DNA from: an uncultured Lachnospiraceae bacterium
GTDB lineage: Bacteria > Bacillota > Clostridia > Lachnospirales > Lachnospiraceae
DNA length: 64,000 nucleotides
Assembly (NCBI GenBank): GCA_947589305.1
Contig: CANQAP010000002.1
Location: forward strand, 242,458 to 306,457
Direction of reading: 5' to 3'
The notes beneath the pieces were generated by a model that saw only the letters and a list, made by a program, of their open reading frames with translations, made no database searches and had not been told where the DNA came from. Positions 44,978 through 53,517 of the stretch are shown piece by piece. The position numbers were made by a program, and so were the translations under genes. Each line of letters begins with the position of its first letter. The first letter of the stretch is position 1.

Positions 44978-47014
44978 ATGCTGCCAAGTGATTTCCCGCA
45001 AGAGGACAGTTTTGAAACGATCAGAAATCAGGCGGTTCTCAGTATTGCGGAATATCAGACGGATTGGAATAATTATAATACATCGGATACCGGAATTGCC
45101 ATTTTGGAACTATTGGCATGGATGCAGGAAATACAACAGTTTTTTTTCAACCAATCCCAAATGGAAAACATACCGTTGTATTTGGAATTATTAGATCTGA
45201 AGCCGATCAAGCGACATCCGGCAACCACGATTGCCGGCGTCTTACCGGACGATACGGTTTGCCTTCATGCGCACACCGGCTTTTTTTCGGATAATCTTTG
45301 TTTTGAACCGGAAAAAGAATATGCCATAGGATGTGAACGCATATGTCAGTGCTGTGTCAGGACACAGAGCGGTGAACTCTTATGGGAAAACAAAGAAGAA
45401 AAAAATATGACACAAAATATATGGATGTTCGGAAAAGTACCACAGGAGGGAAACTGTTTATATCTGGGATTTGATCGGGAGTTTCGGACCAATAAACGAT
45501 ATGCCATGTATTTAGAACCGCTTCTGCCGGAAGGTATGCAGAGGAATCCGGTCGAGCCGACAAAGGATATCCTGTTTTGCCAATATCAATTAGAATACTG
45601 GAACGGATCGGAATGGCGCTGCTGCCGGATCCTGCAAGATGAAACCGCAGGGTTTATCCAAAGTGGTTTTATCGAATGGATGCTGGACGGAAAGATGAAA
45701 GATGCAGAAAATCTGTATTGGCTGCGGTTTCACCTGTTGCATTGCGCATTTGACGTACCGCCATATTTAAAAGTCTTGGATACGCATCGTTTACGCTTGC
45801 AGCAAAAACAAACCATCGTATGTACGGAACGGATTTCGATTCCGTTTAACGCTCAGGGAATATACGGAATACCTCTCCATGATTCTTTAGAAACGGTAGA
45901 TGAGATACAGGTATATATCAAGCAGGAGGATGCCTATTGTGCAGTCGAATGCAGGAAACCACAGGAACATCTTGTGGAATTCCAATATGTTACGGAAGAT
46001 CATTCCGCGCTGGACGTATTAGAGGTATTGATACGGAATCAAACCGGAATCGCAATGGAATGGAAAGGAAACGGTCTGCCGAATCAGGTGGTGGACTTGG
46101 AAGATACACAGTTGCTTGGTACGTGCATACAGGTTTTGGTTGAAACAGAAAAGCATTCCAATCAATATCGATTTTGGAAACAGGTGCCTCATTTGTGGAA
46201 TTCCGGGGCAAAGGATGAATGTTATCGTTTTGTGGAATCCGAAGGAAAATTGGTGTTTGGTGACGGCAGGCACGGTGCTATCCCTGAGGGAAGGATCCGG
46301 CTGGCAGCCTGTGTCAGAAGCAAGGGATTGGACGGTATGATCAAGGCAGATACCCGTTTGTCGTGGACGCATGGAACAGCATGGACGATTTCTTCGGCAG
46401 AAGGCGGAAAGAATGCGGAATCCGATGCCGAATGTCTGGAACGGTGCGGAAGAGAATTTCGTCAGGGAAGGCAGGCAGTGACCGATCGGGATTATGAAAT
46501 GCTTGTAAAGGCGACGCCGGCTTTGATCATACATCGTGTAAAAGTCTTGGAGGATGATTTAGATCCGACAGGTCTGATTTTGATCGTAGAAGGAGGCGGT
46601 GAGCAAAGAAAGCAACTGCATCCGGTCTACCAAAGAGAGATTCGGAAATGGATGGAGAATAAGCGGCTGCTTGGAACACATCTAAAGATTGAGTCGCCGG
46701 TATATATTCCGGTGTATATTCGCTTGGATATTCGGATACATACTCGGTTTCGTCAGGCGGAAGCATGGATGAAACGGGATCTGGAAGAGTATGTCAATGA
46801 ATATCTGAACGATTTTGGAGCGGTACTCAACTATAGTCATTTATATGGAATGGTAGACGCATTGCCTTATGTGGAAGAGGTGGTGGCATTAACGGTTTCA
46901 GCAAAAGGCAGAGGGGTACATGAAGAGCAGGACGGTGGTTTTTCCCTTCCCGACCGTGGATTAGCATTTTTAGACGAGCTACAGATTCAGGTGATTCGCA
47001 CAACCGGAGGATGA
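44978..47014 (+). CDS. second baseplate J-like wedge protein
   Basis: A 678-residue relative of the upstream gene with the same architecture. The N-terminal docking segment is NTSDTGIAILELLAWMQEI. A middle domain follows with the block FVESEGKLVFGDGRHG (the GDG turn is typical of putative baseplate assembly proteins). The J-like end has ERCGREFRQGRQAVTDRDYEML and ALNYSHLYGMVDAL (about residues 620-640). It probably pairs with the first J protein to form the wedge heterodimer. GGGAGAAGAGGAAGGT precedes the ATG; the stop is 4 bases before the next gene. Confidence 0.87.
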   Translation: MLPSDFPQEDSFETIRNQAVLSIAEYQTDWNNYNTSDTGIAILELLAWMQEIQQFFFNQSQMENIPLYLELLDLKPIKRHPATTIAGVLPDDTVCLHAHTGFFSDNLCFEPEKEYAIGCERICQCCVRTQSGELLWENKEEKNMTQNIWMFGKVPQEGNCLYLGFDREFRTNKRYAMYLEPLLPEGMQRNPVEPTKDILFCQYQLEYWNGSEWRCCRILQDETAGFIQSGFIEWMLDGKMKDAENLYWLRFHLLHCAFDVPPYLKVLDTHRLRLQQKQTIVCTERISIPFNAQGIYGIPLHDSLETVDEIQVYIKQEDAYCAVECRKPQEHLVEFQYVTEDHSALDVLEVLIRNQTGIAMEWKGNGLPNQVVDLEDTQLLGTCIQVLVETEKHSNQYRFWKQVPHLWNSGAKDECYRFVESEGKLVFGDGRHGAIPEGRIRLAACVRSKGLDGMIKADTRLSWTHGTAWTISSAEGGKNAESDAECLERCGREFRQGRQAVTDRDYEMLVKATPALIIHRVKVLEDDLDPTGLILIVEGGGEQRKQLHPVYQREIRKWMENKRLLGTHLKIESPVYIPVYIRLDIRIHTRFRQAEAWMKRDLEEYVNEYLNDFGAVLNYSHLYGMVDALPYVEEVVALTVSAKGRGVHEEQDGGFSLPDRGLAFLDELQIQVIRTTGG

Positions 47015-47018
47015 GGAT

Positions 47019-48161
47019 ATGACAGGCGGTCAGCAGTATTTTATATGGAATCTGGAACGGGCATTTTCCAGAGGAAGCAGCAAGAATATGGTGATATCAG
47101 AGCAGGGTATTACCTTGCAGGATATGAAAGAAAAGGGTGTTTATTATACCAATCTGTGTGATAGCGGTGAGGAGGAAACGGAATGGGAGCGTTTGGTAAT
47201 ATCAGCTCACGCCGTATTTCCGGAGGAGATCCGTATATCTGTTTTTAGCAGTGATACGCCGGATATCTTTGTAAGGGATACATATGTTTCCATCGAAGAA
47301 GTGCTTGCAAGCGATTCCGTTTCCATAAAGGAAAAAGATATGCTGTTTCAGAACCGAAAGCAAAAAGAGACGAAACTATATGAATATATTCTGCTGCACG
47401 GAATCCGGGGACGGTTTTTGTGGCTGAGGATCCAGTTGGAATCGATACGGAATGACCGCCCATATATACAGGAGATGCAGCTTTTTTTTCCGAAAATCAG
47501 TTGGATGTCGTTTCTGCCGGAAGTCTATCAGACAGGAAATTCGTTTTTAGAACGGTATTTGGATATTTTTCAAACCATGTATCAGGAAATGGATGATCGC
47601 ATCGAACGGTTACCGGAATGGTACGCAGTAGATAGCGTGCCGAAAGAGCGGCTGATCTGGCTTTCGCAATGGCTGGGAGTAGAAGATCCGTATTTATGGC
47701 AGGAGTGGCAGCTTCGATATTTGATCCGGCATAGCATGGAGCTGGCGGAAATCCGGGGAACCGTAGATTATCTGAAACGCATGATCTGCTTATATATAGG
47801 AACGGTACCTTACATTGTGGAATATTGGCAGTGGGCATACGAGGAAATGAGTAGCGCAAGACGAAACCGTATGGAAGAATTGTATGGAAGAGACAGTTTT
47901 TGCGTCACGGTGGTATTGGAAGAACAGGAATTTACAGACGAAAAAACATTGAGTGCCTTAAAACGCTTAATCACGCAGTCATCTCCGGCACATATTGATG
48001 CCAGATTGGAAATTTTACAGCCATATATTTTTTTAGATCAGCATTCCTATCTGGGCTTGAACAGCCGTTTGGAAACATGGGGAAATGCGTGCCTAGACGG
48101 ACAACGGTTTTTGCCGTTTGTGGTATTAAAGGAAAAGGAGAATCACTATGAAGGACAATAA
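47019..48161 (+). CDS. phage tail protein I-like baseplate protein
   Basis: A 380-residue protein whose middle (about residues 165-310) matches the phage tail protein family related to P2 gpI: FLPEVYQTGNSFLERYLDIF, then RIERLPEWYAVDSVPKERL and WLSQWLGVEDPYLWQEW, then ELAEIRGTVDYLKRMI. It probably joins the J wedge proteins at the baseplate edge, where fibres attach. Its last 14 bases overlap the next gene in a different frame, which implies translational coupling. Confidence 0.83.
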   Translation: MTGGQQYFIWNLERAFSRGSSKNMVISEQGITLQDMKEKGVYYTNLCDSGEEETEWERLVISAHAVFPEEIRISVFSSDTPDIFVRDTYVSIEEVLASDSVSIKEKDMLFQNRKQKETKLYEYILLHGIRGRFLWLRIQLESIRNDRPYIQEMQLFFPKISWMSFLPEVYQTGNSFLERYLDIFQTMYQEMDDRIERLPEWYAVDSVPKERLIWLSQWLGVEDPYLWQEWQLRYLIRHSMELAEIRGTVDYLKRMICLYIGTVPYIVEYWQWAYEEMSSARRNRMEELYGRDSFCVTVVLEEQEFTDEKTLSALKRLITQSSPAHIDARLEILQPYIFLDQHSYLGLNSRLETWGNACLDGQRFLPFVVLKEKENHYEGQ

Positions 48162-49896
48162 TTATTTCCCGTTTGAGCGTAATCGTTATTATTTCGGTAA
48201 ATTGTTAAGCGTAGAAGATTTTGAGCGGGAACAGAGCTATATGAATCATAAGCGGCAGTTAATGAATCGTTTGATGTTTGGAGACGGAGTTGTATGTGGC
48301 ATGCAGGTCTTGGAAGTGGATGAGGAAAGTATTTCCGTGGAAGCCGGTGTAGCGCTGGATGCTTGGGGCAGAGAGATCGTTATGGAGCAGCCGGTGTTAA
48401 AGCGGCTGGCGGTTTTAGACGGATTTGATGAATATGACATGGAAGAGGAAAGCAGCGGCGTATTCTATCTGTGCATAGAATATCAGGAAGGACCGTCCGA
48501 CCCGGTGCATAGTATCGGTGCGGCAGCAAACGAAGAAGGCAAGCATTTGGAATATAACCGGTGGAAAGAGGGATATCGGTTGTATTTAACGGATGCGGAA
48601 CCGGAGACCTACAGCGGATTGGTCAATGATCTATATGAAGAGATGAAAATAGTGATCCGTGAACAGGGGGTTTGTGTGCGACAGATCGTACCACGCTGGA
48701 TCGGAAAAAATCAGGAAGCCGTGATACGGGTGCTGATCGATAAGAACGGAGGAACGGAACCGCTTGCATTTCAGTATGAATTGGAATTAGACGGTGCAAG
48801 CGCTGCCGGTGATCATAAGCTGTCGGTCAGTTTTCGGGAATCGGAATGGAAGCAGGCAGATACCTATGAACTGACATATAAAATACAAGCGTCTGCAAAC
48901 ATTATGGACGGGAATATACGTATGGTTTCCGGAAGCTGTCTTTGGGAACAAGGCGAATATAGAAAAGTATATCCGATAGAGACGGAATGGAATTTTCGTG
49001 TCATCGCAGGGAAAACAGAACAGGCGGTATGGGACGCCTGTTATCAGACAGCCATGGAGGAATTGTTACACCCGATCCAGCAGCCGTGTTTGTATCTTGC
49101 CAAAATATCGGTCATACAAGCGGGAGATGCTTATGTCATAGACGGGATCGAGAATTTACCGTATAAGCAATATATTTGGAATAACCGATTGCTGGGAGCG
49201 ATGGAACGCATGGCATTGGAAACGCCAAACGGCTATGTGCAGTCTGCTGTGGGACAGAAAGCACTCGGACATGTCAAGACCGGGCATGTGTCCGGTCCGC
49301 AATTTGCATCCGGTTTGGTAGAAATACCGTTTGGAATCGGAGGAAGCCGCGGACAAGTGGTTTATTCACAGGAGATCGTACACGGATTGGGGGTAGGGAT
49401 TGTCCACATCACGGCGGCGGCTGTTGCCGACAAACAAGGCGGACGAGAAATGGTTTATGGCGTGCGGGACTTGTTTCCGGAAGAAAAAGGACATGTGAAT
49501 GTGGAAGTGGCAGTGAAGCTAAATATAGATACGGGCAGTTTTGTGATCGGACTGCGTTGCTTAGATGAAATCCGCTCCGGAAGTGTGTCCGTCTATTGGC
49601 TGGCAGTACGGGAAAAAGAGGATATGGGCATCCAGATGCAGCAGGTGTTGCAGATCCGACCGGGGATGCCGCGGCTTACCGTTCGGCAGTCAGTCTGTTT
49701 TGAAGCATGGATCGGAGAAGAACCACAGACGGATATCCATTGGGAAGTCAGAGATCAGGAAGGCGGCATGATCGATGATAAAGGAAAATATACAGCGCCT
49801 AATAAAACCGGCATCTATGAAATACATGCGTATAGTGAGGATGATTTTATATCGGATGCGGTAGCATATGTGATCGTTAGTGATGAAGTGGGATAG
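48148..49896 (+). CDS. conserved injection-system protein with C-terminal Ig-like domain
   Basis: A 582-residue protein. Its N-terminus, NRYYFGKLLSVEDFEREQ and MFGDGVVCGMQVLEV (residues 12-60), resembles a conserved protein seen in many actinobacterial, cyanobacterial and clostridial CIS loci, probably a baseplate-peripheral component. The centre (about 200-500) is beta-rich and unrecognised. The last 75 residues look like a bacterial Ig-like domain (WEVRDQEGGMIDDKGKYTAP, then GIYEIHAYSED). A surface-exposed or fibre-like role would suit an Ig domain. No signal peptide. AAAAGGAGAATCACT precedes the ATG. Confidence 0.75.
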   Translation: MKDNNYFPFERNRYYFGKLLSVEDFEREQSYMNHKRQLMNRLMFGDGVVCGMQVLEVDEESISVEAGVALDAWGREIVMEQPVLKRLAVLDGFDEYDMEEESSGVFYLCIEYQEGPSDPVHSIGAAANEEGKHLEYNRWKEGYRLYLTDAEPETYSGLVNDLYEEMKIVIREQGVCVRQIVPRWIGKNQEAVIRVLIDKNGGTEPLAFQYELELDGASAAGDHKLSVSFRESEWKQADTYELTYKIQASANIMDGNIRMVSGSCLWEQGEYRKVYPIETEWNFRVIAGKTEQAVWDACYQTAMEELLHPIQQPCLYLAKISVIQAGDAYVIDGIENLPYKQYIWNNRLLGAMERMALETPNGYVQSAVGQKALGHVKTGHVSGPQFASGLVEIPFGIGGSRGQVVYSQEIVHGLGVGIVHITAAAVADKQGGREMVYGVRDLFPEEKGHVNVEVAVKLNIDTGSFVIGLRCLDEIRSGSVSVYWLAVREKEDMGIQMQQVLQIRPGMPRLTVRQSVCFEAWIGEEPQTDIHWEVRDQEGGMIDDKGKYTAPNKTGIYEIHAYSEDDFISDAVAYVIVSDEVG

Positions 49897-49908
49897 GGAG
49901 AGTTGCGT

Positions 49909-50772
49909 ATGATGATACAGACCGCAAATCATGCGTATCGCATCATATATAAAAAGAAAGAACAAGATTCCTTTAGTATTTATGTCTGTCAAAGTGATAT
50001 GCCGGAGGTCAAAGACGAATATACCTTGTTGGTGTTTCGAAAGAAAGAGGATATCTGTCAGATCCTGACATTGAATCTGTTACAAAAGGAAATTACCAAT
50101 CATCTGATAGATTTTGTGGAGAGTTTTGTTTGGAAAGAAAGTTTTGTGATGGTATTCGTCAGAAAAAACGGTATACCGTTAAAAGAGTGGATGCAGAAAA
50201 AGGAACCTGTTTTTTCGGAACGGTTGGAGATGGCAAAACGGATTTTGGAACGTTTTTTACTATTGAACCTGCCGGAATATCTGCTTGCCGCTATCCTGCA
50301 GGATACATGTATTTTCATTACCAAGTCCGAAGAGGTGGTATTTCGATATGAACCGGAGAGCTTCCTGTTATCGGACAAGGACGTTTCAGAATGTATCCGT
50401 AAGAGCTTTGAAGAATTGTTTGCTTTCCTGTTCCAACGGGAACTGGAAGCGAAGATGAGCGATGAGCTGCTTGACTTTATGGATGCCGTAAAAAAGGAAG
50501 AGTATCAGGATGTCTTTTATCTATACCAAAAATTTCATGCTATGCGGGAACGTTTACTCGGGCAGGAAGCAGTGGATTCTTTGATTCCCATGGGCAGAAT
50601 GCAGTCGCTGCGGCGGCGGGTGGAAAAATGGATGAATATTTGCAAACGATTGCTTCCGCTGCTGCTCGTAACCGCCGCCATGATCCTGCTTTTGTATTGG
50701 ATCAGCCATCCGGAACAGGAAGAAGCGCCGGAACATACGATTGAAAAGATCGGGACGCTGTACATACGATGA
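49909..50772 (+). CDS. hypothetical C-tail-anchored membrane protein in injection-system operon
   Basis: A 287-residue protein of no recognised family. Residues 1-235 appear soluble; residues about 244-266 form a single hydrophobic helix (LLPLLLVTAAMILLLYWIS), followed by a short acidic tail. The topology is that of a tail-anchored protein with its main domain in the cytosol. Residues around 75-200 (RKNGIPLKEWMQKKEP, PESFLLSDKDVSE) vaguely recall a degenerate protein-kinase-like fold, as in EssB of type VII secretion, but catalytic motifs are absent. The ATG at 49909 has GGGAG at 8 bases. Downstream gene begins 10 bases later. Confidence 0.6.
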   Translation: MMIQTANHAYRIIYKKKEQDSFSIYVCQSDMPEVKDEYTLLVFRKKEDICQILTLNLLQKEITNHLIDFVESFVWKESFVMVFVRKNGIPLKEWMQKKEPVFSERLEMAKRILERFLLLNLPEYLLAAILQDTCIFITKSEEVVFRYEPESFLLSDKDVSECIRKSFEELFAFLFQRELEAKMSDELLDFMDAVKKEEYQDVFYLYQKFHAMRERLLGQEAVDSLIPMGRMQSLRRRVEKWMNICKRLLPLLLVTAAMILLLYWISHPEQEEAPEHTIEKIGTLYIR

Positions 50773-50782
50773 GGTAAGAACT

Positions 50783-52204
50783 ATGGAGAAAATTGGATAC
50801 GATACGTCAAATCTCAAAAAAGAATATATAAAGATCGGGACGCATTATCTATCGATCCGGGTGTGCATTTTGGTGGCGTGTCTGCTTCTTTTGACTGTGG
50901 TGTTTTATATCTATCGGATTCATCCGTGGGTGGTTTCAAAATATTTTACAAAGACATTACCCATTAACAGTCCCGAACAGTTTACATATACCGGAAGGGT
51001 ACGATTGCAGGATGCTTATACGGGAACCGTCTTATTTATCGGTCGTTTAGAAGAAGGAGATATTCAGGGAGAAGGTACGTTATATGATTATGAGGGCAAT
51101 CAGATGTACCAAGGAGAATTTGAAGAAAATCAATTTTCCGGCTGGGGCGTCTTATATTATCCTTCCGGGAGCGTCTGTTATCAAGGCTGGTTTCAAAATA
51201 ATGAATACAATGGGCAGGGCGTCTTATATTATGAAAACGGAAATAAATGGCAGGAAGGAACCTTTGTCAACGGACAATTAAGCGGAACCGCAGAAGAATA
51301 TTATGAAGACGGCAGCCTTGCTTATACGGGTGAGTTTGAAGAAGGTGCTTATAGCGGGACCGGAAAAGTATATTATGAAAACGGAAAGATGCGATATCAG
51401 GGCGAATGGGCGTCGGGCTTGTATAACGGTCTTGGCACTTTATACGGACTGCACGGAGGAGTAGTCTATAAAGGGAGTTTTGTAGACGGAGAATATGAAG
51501 GGGTTGGCACATTGTATCAGGGAAAAAGTATTTTGGCACAGGGAGAATTTCAGGACGGCGAGTTCATAGGAGGCACGACCGTCTTATATGATAAAGCAGG
51601 CAGCATGGTTTATGTAGGAGAGGTAGTGGAAGGTCAAAAGCAGGGCAACGGCACCTTGTATGATCAGGAGGGAAATGTGTGTTATGAAGGAGCATTCTAT
51701 GCGGATGAGATGGAAGGAAACGGGATTTTATATCGAGACGGTAAGGTGTTGTATGAGGGAACGTTTCATGCCGGCAAAAAAGAAGGAAACGGAAAACTGT
51801 ATGATGTGGACACGGGATATTTAGTGTATGACGGTGGTTTTGTCGATGATCAATATGAAGGCGAAGGAAAATTATTTGACAGGCAGAACGGGGTTTTAAT
51901 ATACGAAGGATCCTTTTACAGCGGAAGCTATCACGGAAGCGGTAAAGAATATGACGCACAGACACAGATCTTGTTGTACGACGGCGAATTCCGTATGGGT
52001 TTGCATGACGGCAGCGGAACATTGTATGGATCAGACGGCGGAATGTTGTATCAGGGAGAATTTCGGTTGGGAAAGTACCATGGACAGGGAATTTTATTTG
52101 ATCATCAGACAGGGGAGATTTTGCTGCAGGGAGAATTCAGAAACGGGATTTTGGTCACACCGAAGGAGGAAGCATGGGCAAATATACGGTTATTGCAGAT
52201 GTAG
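50783..52204 (+). CDS. membrane-anchored MORN-repeat protein
   Basis: A 473-residue protein. One N-terminal membrane helix (about residues 24-46, RVCILVACLLLLTVVFYIYRI) is followed by about 16 MORN repeats of 22-25 residues with the pattern YxGxFxxGxxxGxGxLY. MORN repeats form elongated beta-strand arrays that bind lipids or proteins. There is a positively charged N-terminus before the helix, so the repeats probably lie outside the cytoplasmic membrane if N-in topology holds; this is not certain. The ATG at 50783 follows GAGGTAAGAACT. The 3' end overlaps the DUF4255 gene by 31 bases. Its position inside the structural operon suggests a membrane scaffold for the injection system. Confidence 0.8.
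   Translation: MEKIGYDTSNLKKEYIKIGTHYLSIRVCILVACLLLLTVVFYIYRIHPWVVSKYFTKTLPINSPEQFTYTGRVRLQDAYTGTVLFIGRLEEGDIQGEGTLYDYEGNQMYQGEFEENQFSGWGVLYYPSGSVCYQGWFQNNEYNGQGVLYYENGNKWQEGTFVNGQLSGTAEEYYEDGSLAYTGEFEEGAYSGTGKVYYENGKMRYQGEWASGLYNGLGTLYGLHGGVVYKGSFVDGEYEGVGTLYQGKSILAQGEFQDGEFIGGTTVLYDKAGSMVYVGEVVEGQKQGNGTLYDQEGNVCYEGAFYADEMEGNGILYRDGKVLYEGTFHAGKKEGNGKLYDVDTGYLVYDGGFVDDQYEGEGKLFDRQNGVLIYEGSFYSGSYHGSGKEYDAQTQILLYDGEFRMGLHDGSGTLYGSDGGMLYQGEFRLGKYHGQGILFDHQTGEILLQGEFRNGILVTPKEEAWANIRLLQM
51035..52147 (+). repeat. array of about 16 MORN repeats
   Basis: In-frame protein repeats of 22-25 residues (66-75 bases). Conserved positions are a Tyr-x-Gly start, Glu/Ser-Phe, a Gly near the middle and Gly-x-Leu-Tyr at the end. 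The DNA copies are diverged, so the array is old rather than recently expanded. Confidence 0.8.
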
Positions 52205-52752
52205 GCGAGGCATTGGTAGATTTATTGCAGCTAAGGATGGTTCCGGAATTATTTTTGTCCAAGGAACAGATCGGACTTTGTATGCCGAAGGAACCCGGAG
52301 ACTATCGACTGGGCGTTTGTTTGTATGATATCAGGGAAAGTGACAGCATGCGAAATGCTTCACCGTTTTTTCAGGGAGAGAATGTCCGGGTATTTCCCCC
52401 GATTTATTTGGATCTATATTACATGCTAGTTCCGTTTCCAAAAAGCGATTGGAACTATCAGGCGGTAGAAGAGCAGAGGATTTTGGGGAAAGTGATCCAG
52501 ACACTCAGGGACGATCCAATCCTGAACCGGTTTCCGGATAGCGATGAAGCTAAAAAACCGGAACCTGCCATAGTCATCGAGATATTGGATCTGGATTATG
52601 AAAATAAAAGTAAGATTTGGAACAGTTTTTATGAAGCGGGGAGAAATGCCGTTTACTGTAAAATCGGACCGATCGCATTGGAAGCAAACCGTAAACAGCC
52701 GATTACGCGTGTACGGGAAGTGGATGTTTTGCTCAAGAGAAAGGAACGATAA
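52174..52752 (+). CDS. DUF4255 tail terminator/cap protein (Afp16-like)
   Basis: A 192-residue protein with the DUF4255 pattern: an N-terminal helix (IADVGEALVDLLQLRM), a beta-strand GDYRLGVCLYDIRES, then VFPPIYLDLYYMLVPFP and QRILGKVIQTLRDDPIL. In Afp/Pvc the family (Afp16) caps the distal end of sheath and tube and sets the end of polymerisation. It starts inside the end of the MORN gene with GAAGGAGGAAGC as ribosome binding site. The stop is directly followed by the next ATG. Confidence 0.85.
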   Translation: MGKYTVIADVGEALVDLLQLRMVPELFLSKEQIGLCMPKEPGDYRLGVCLYDIRESDSMRNASPFFQGENVRVFPPIYLDLYYMLVPFPKSDWNYQAVEEQRILGKVIQTLRDDPILNRFPDSDEAKKPEPAIVIEILDLDYENKSKIWNSFYEAGRNAVYCKIGPIALEANRKQPITRVREVDVLLKRKER

Positions 52753-53517
52753 ATGGAAAAAATACATACGCGGTTGTACCATGTCTTTCAGATCTTGGAT
52801 CAGGTCACCGGATATCCGCTGCAAAGTGTTGAACATCCAGTGAGCGTACGTCTTTTTGACGGCACGACCGCTATCGAAAAGCAAGATGGTTATTTTATTT
52901 TTATACAATCCATTCCGCCCGGGGCGGTTTTGACCGTGCAGGCGTATGGATTTCAAAAACAGGAGCTGCAGCTATCGCAGGATATGCTTGCACAAACGCC
53001 TTGTCAAGTCTATATGAAACCGGATGGGCGGTATCGTTTGACAAAGCACTTGTACGGTGTGGTCGGTCGGACGATACCGGATCAATGGCTATATGTGGTA
53101 CGCGGCATGTCGTGGAAAGCCCTGCGGTTACAAAAGGATTATACAGCGGGGGATCAGGAGATTTTCTTGATGGGTCGTCCGCAGTACCGGAACGATGAGC
53201 AGGATTATCAGATCCGGCAGGGGAAGCAGATGGATTGCTTAAGAATCGTCAACGGCACGCAGGAAAAAAACGGCTTTTTGTTAGCCGAACCGTTAAGTGC
53301 TGCGTATCAGCGGGAGGCTGCTTCCATTTATCCGGTTACATGGATACGAACAGATCACGACGGTCATTTCTGCGGCTGCTGGAAACGGAAACCCTATGAA
53401 CAGGATATCGAGTCTTGCGAGATCGTTATGGAAGGACAACATTGGGTACAATCCGTAGACGTACAGGCAGGGAAATGGACGGTAGTGAAAGCGGATGGGA
53501 TAAGGGAAAGCATATGA
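52753..53517 (+). CDS. hypothetical protein in injection-system operon
   Basis: A 254-residue protein of no firm family. The first 90 residues have a beta-sandwich pattern like carboxypeptidase-regulatory domains (FQILDQVTGYPLQ, then PPGAVLTVQAYGFQKQELQL). The rest is unrecognised, with a Cys in FCGCWKRKPYE. In other eCIS loci a protein with such an N-terminal domain often accompanies DUF4255 genes. It begins on the base after the DUF4255 stop and overlaps the next gene by 4 bases. No signal or membrane segment. Role not assigned. Confidence 0.6.
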   Translation: MEKIHTRLYHVFQILDQVTGYPLQSVEHPVSVRLFDGTTAIEKQDGYFIFIQSIPPGAVLTVQAYGFQKQELQLSQDMLAQTPCQVYMKPDGRYRLTKHLYGVVGRTIPDQWLYVVRGMSWKALRLQKDYTAGDQEIFLMGRPQYRNDEQDYQIRQGKQMDCLRIVNGTQEKNGFLLAEPLSAAYQREAASIYPVTWIRTDHDGHFCGCWKRKPYEQDIESCEIVMEGQHWVQSVDVQAGKWTVVKADGIRESI

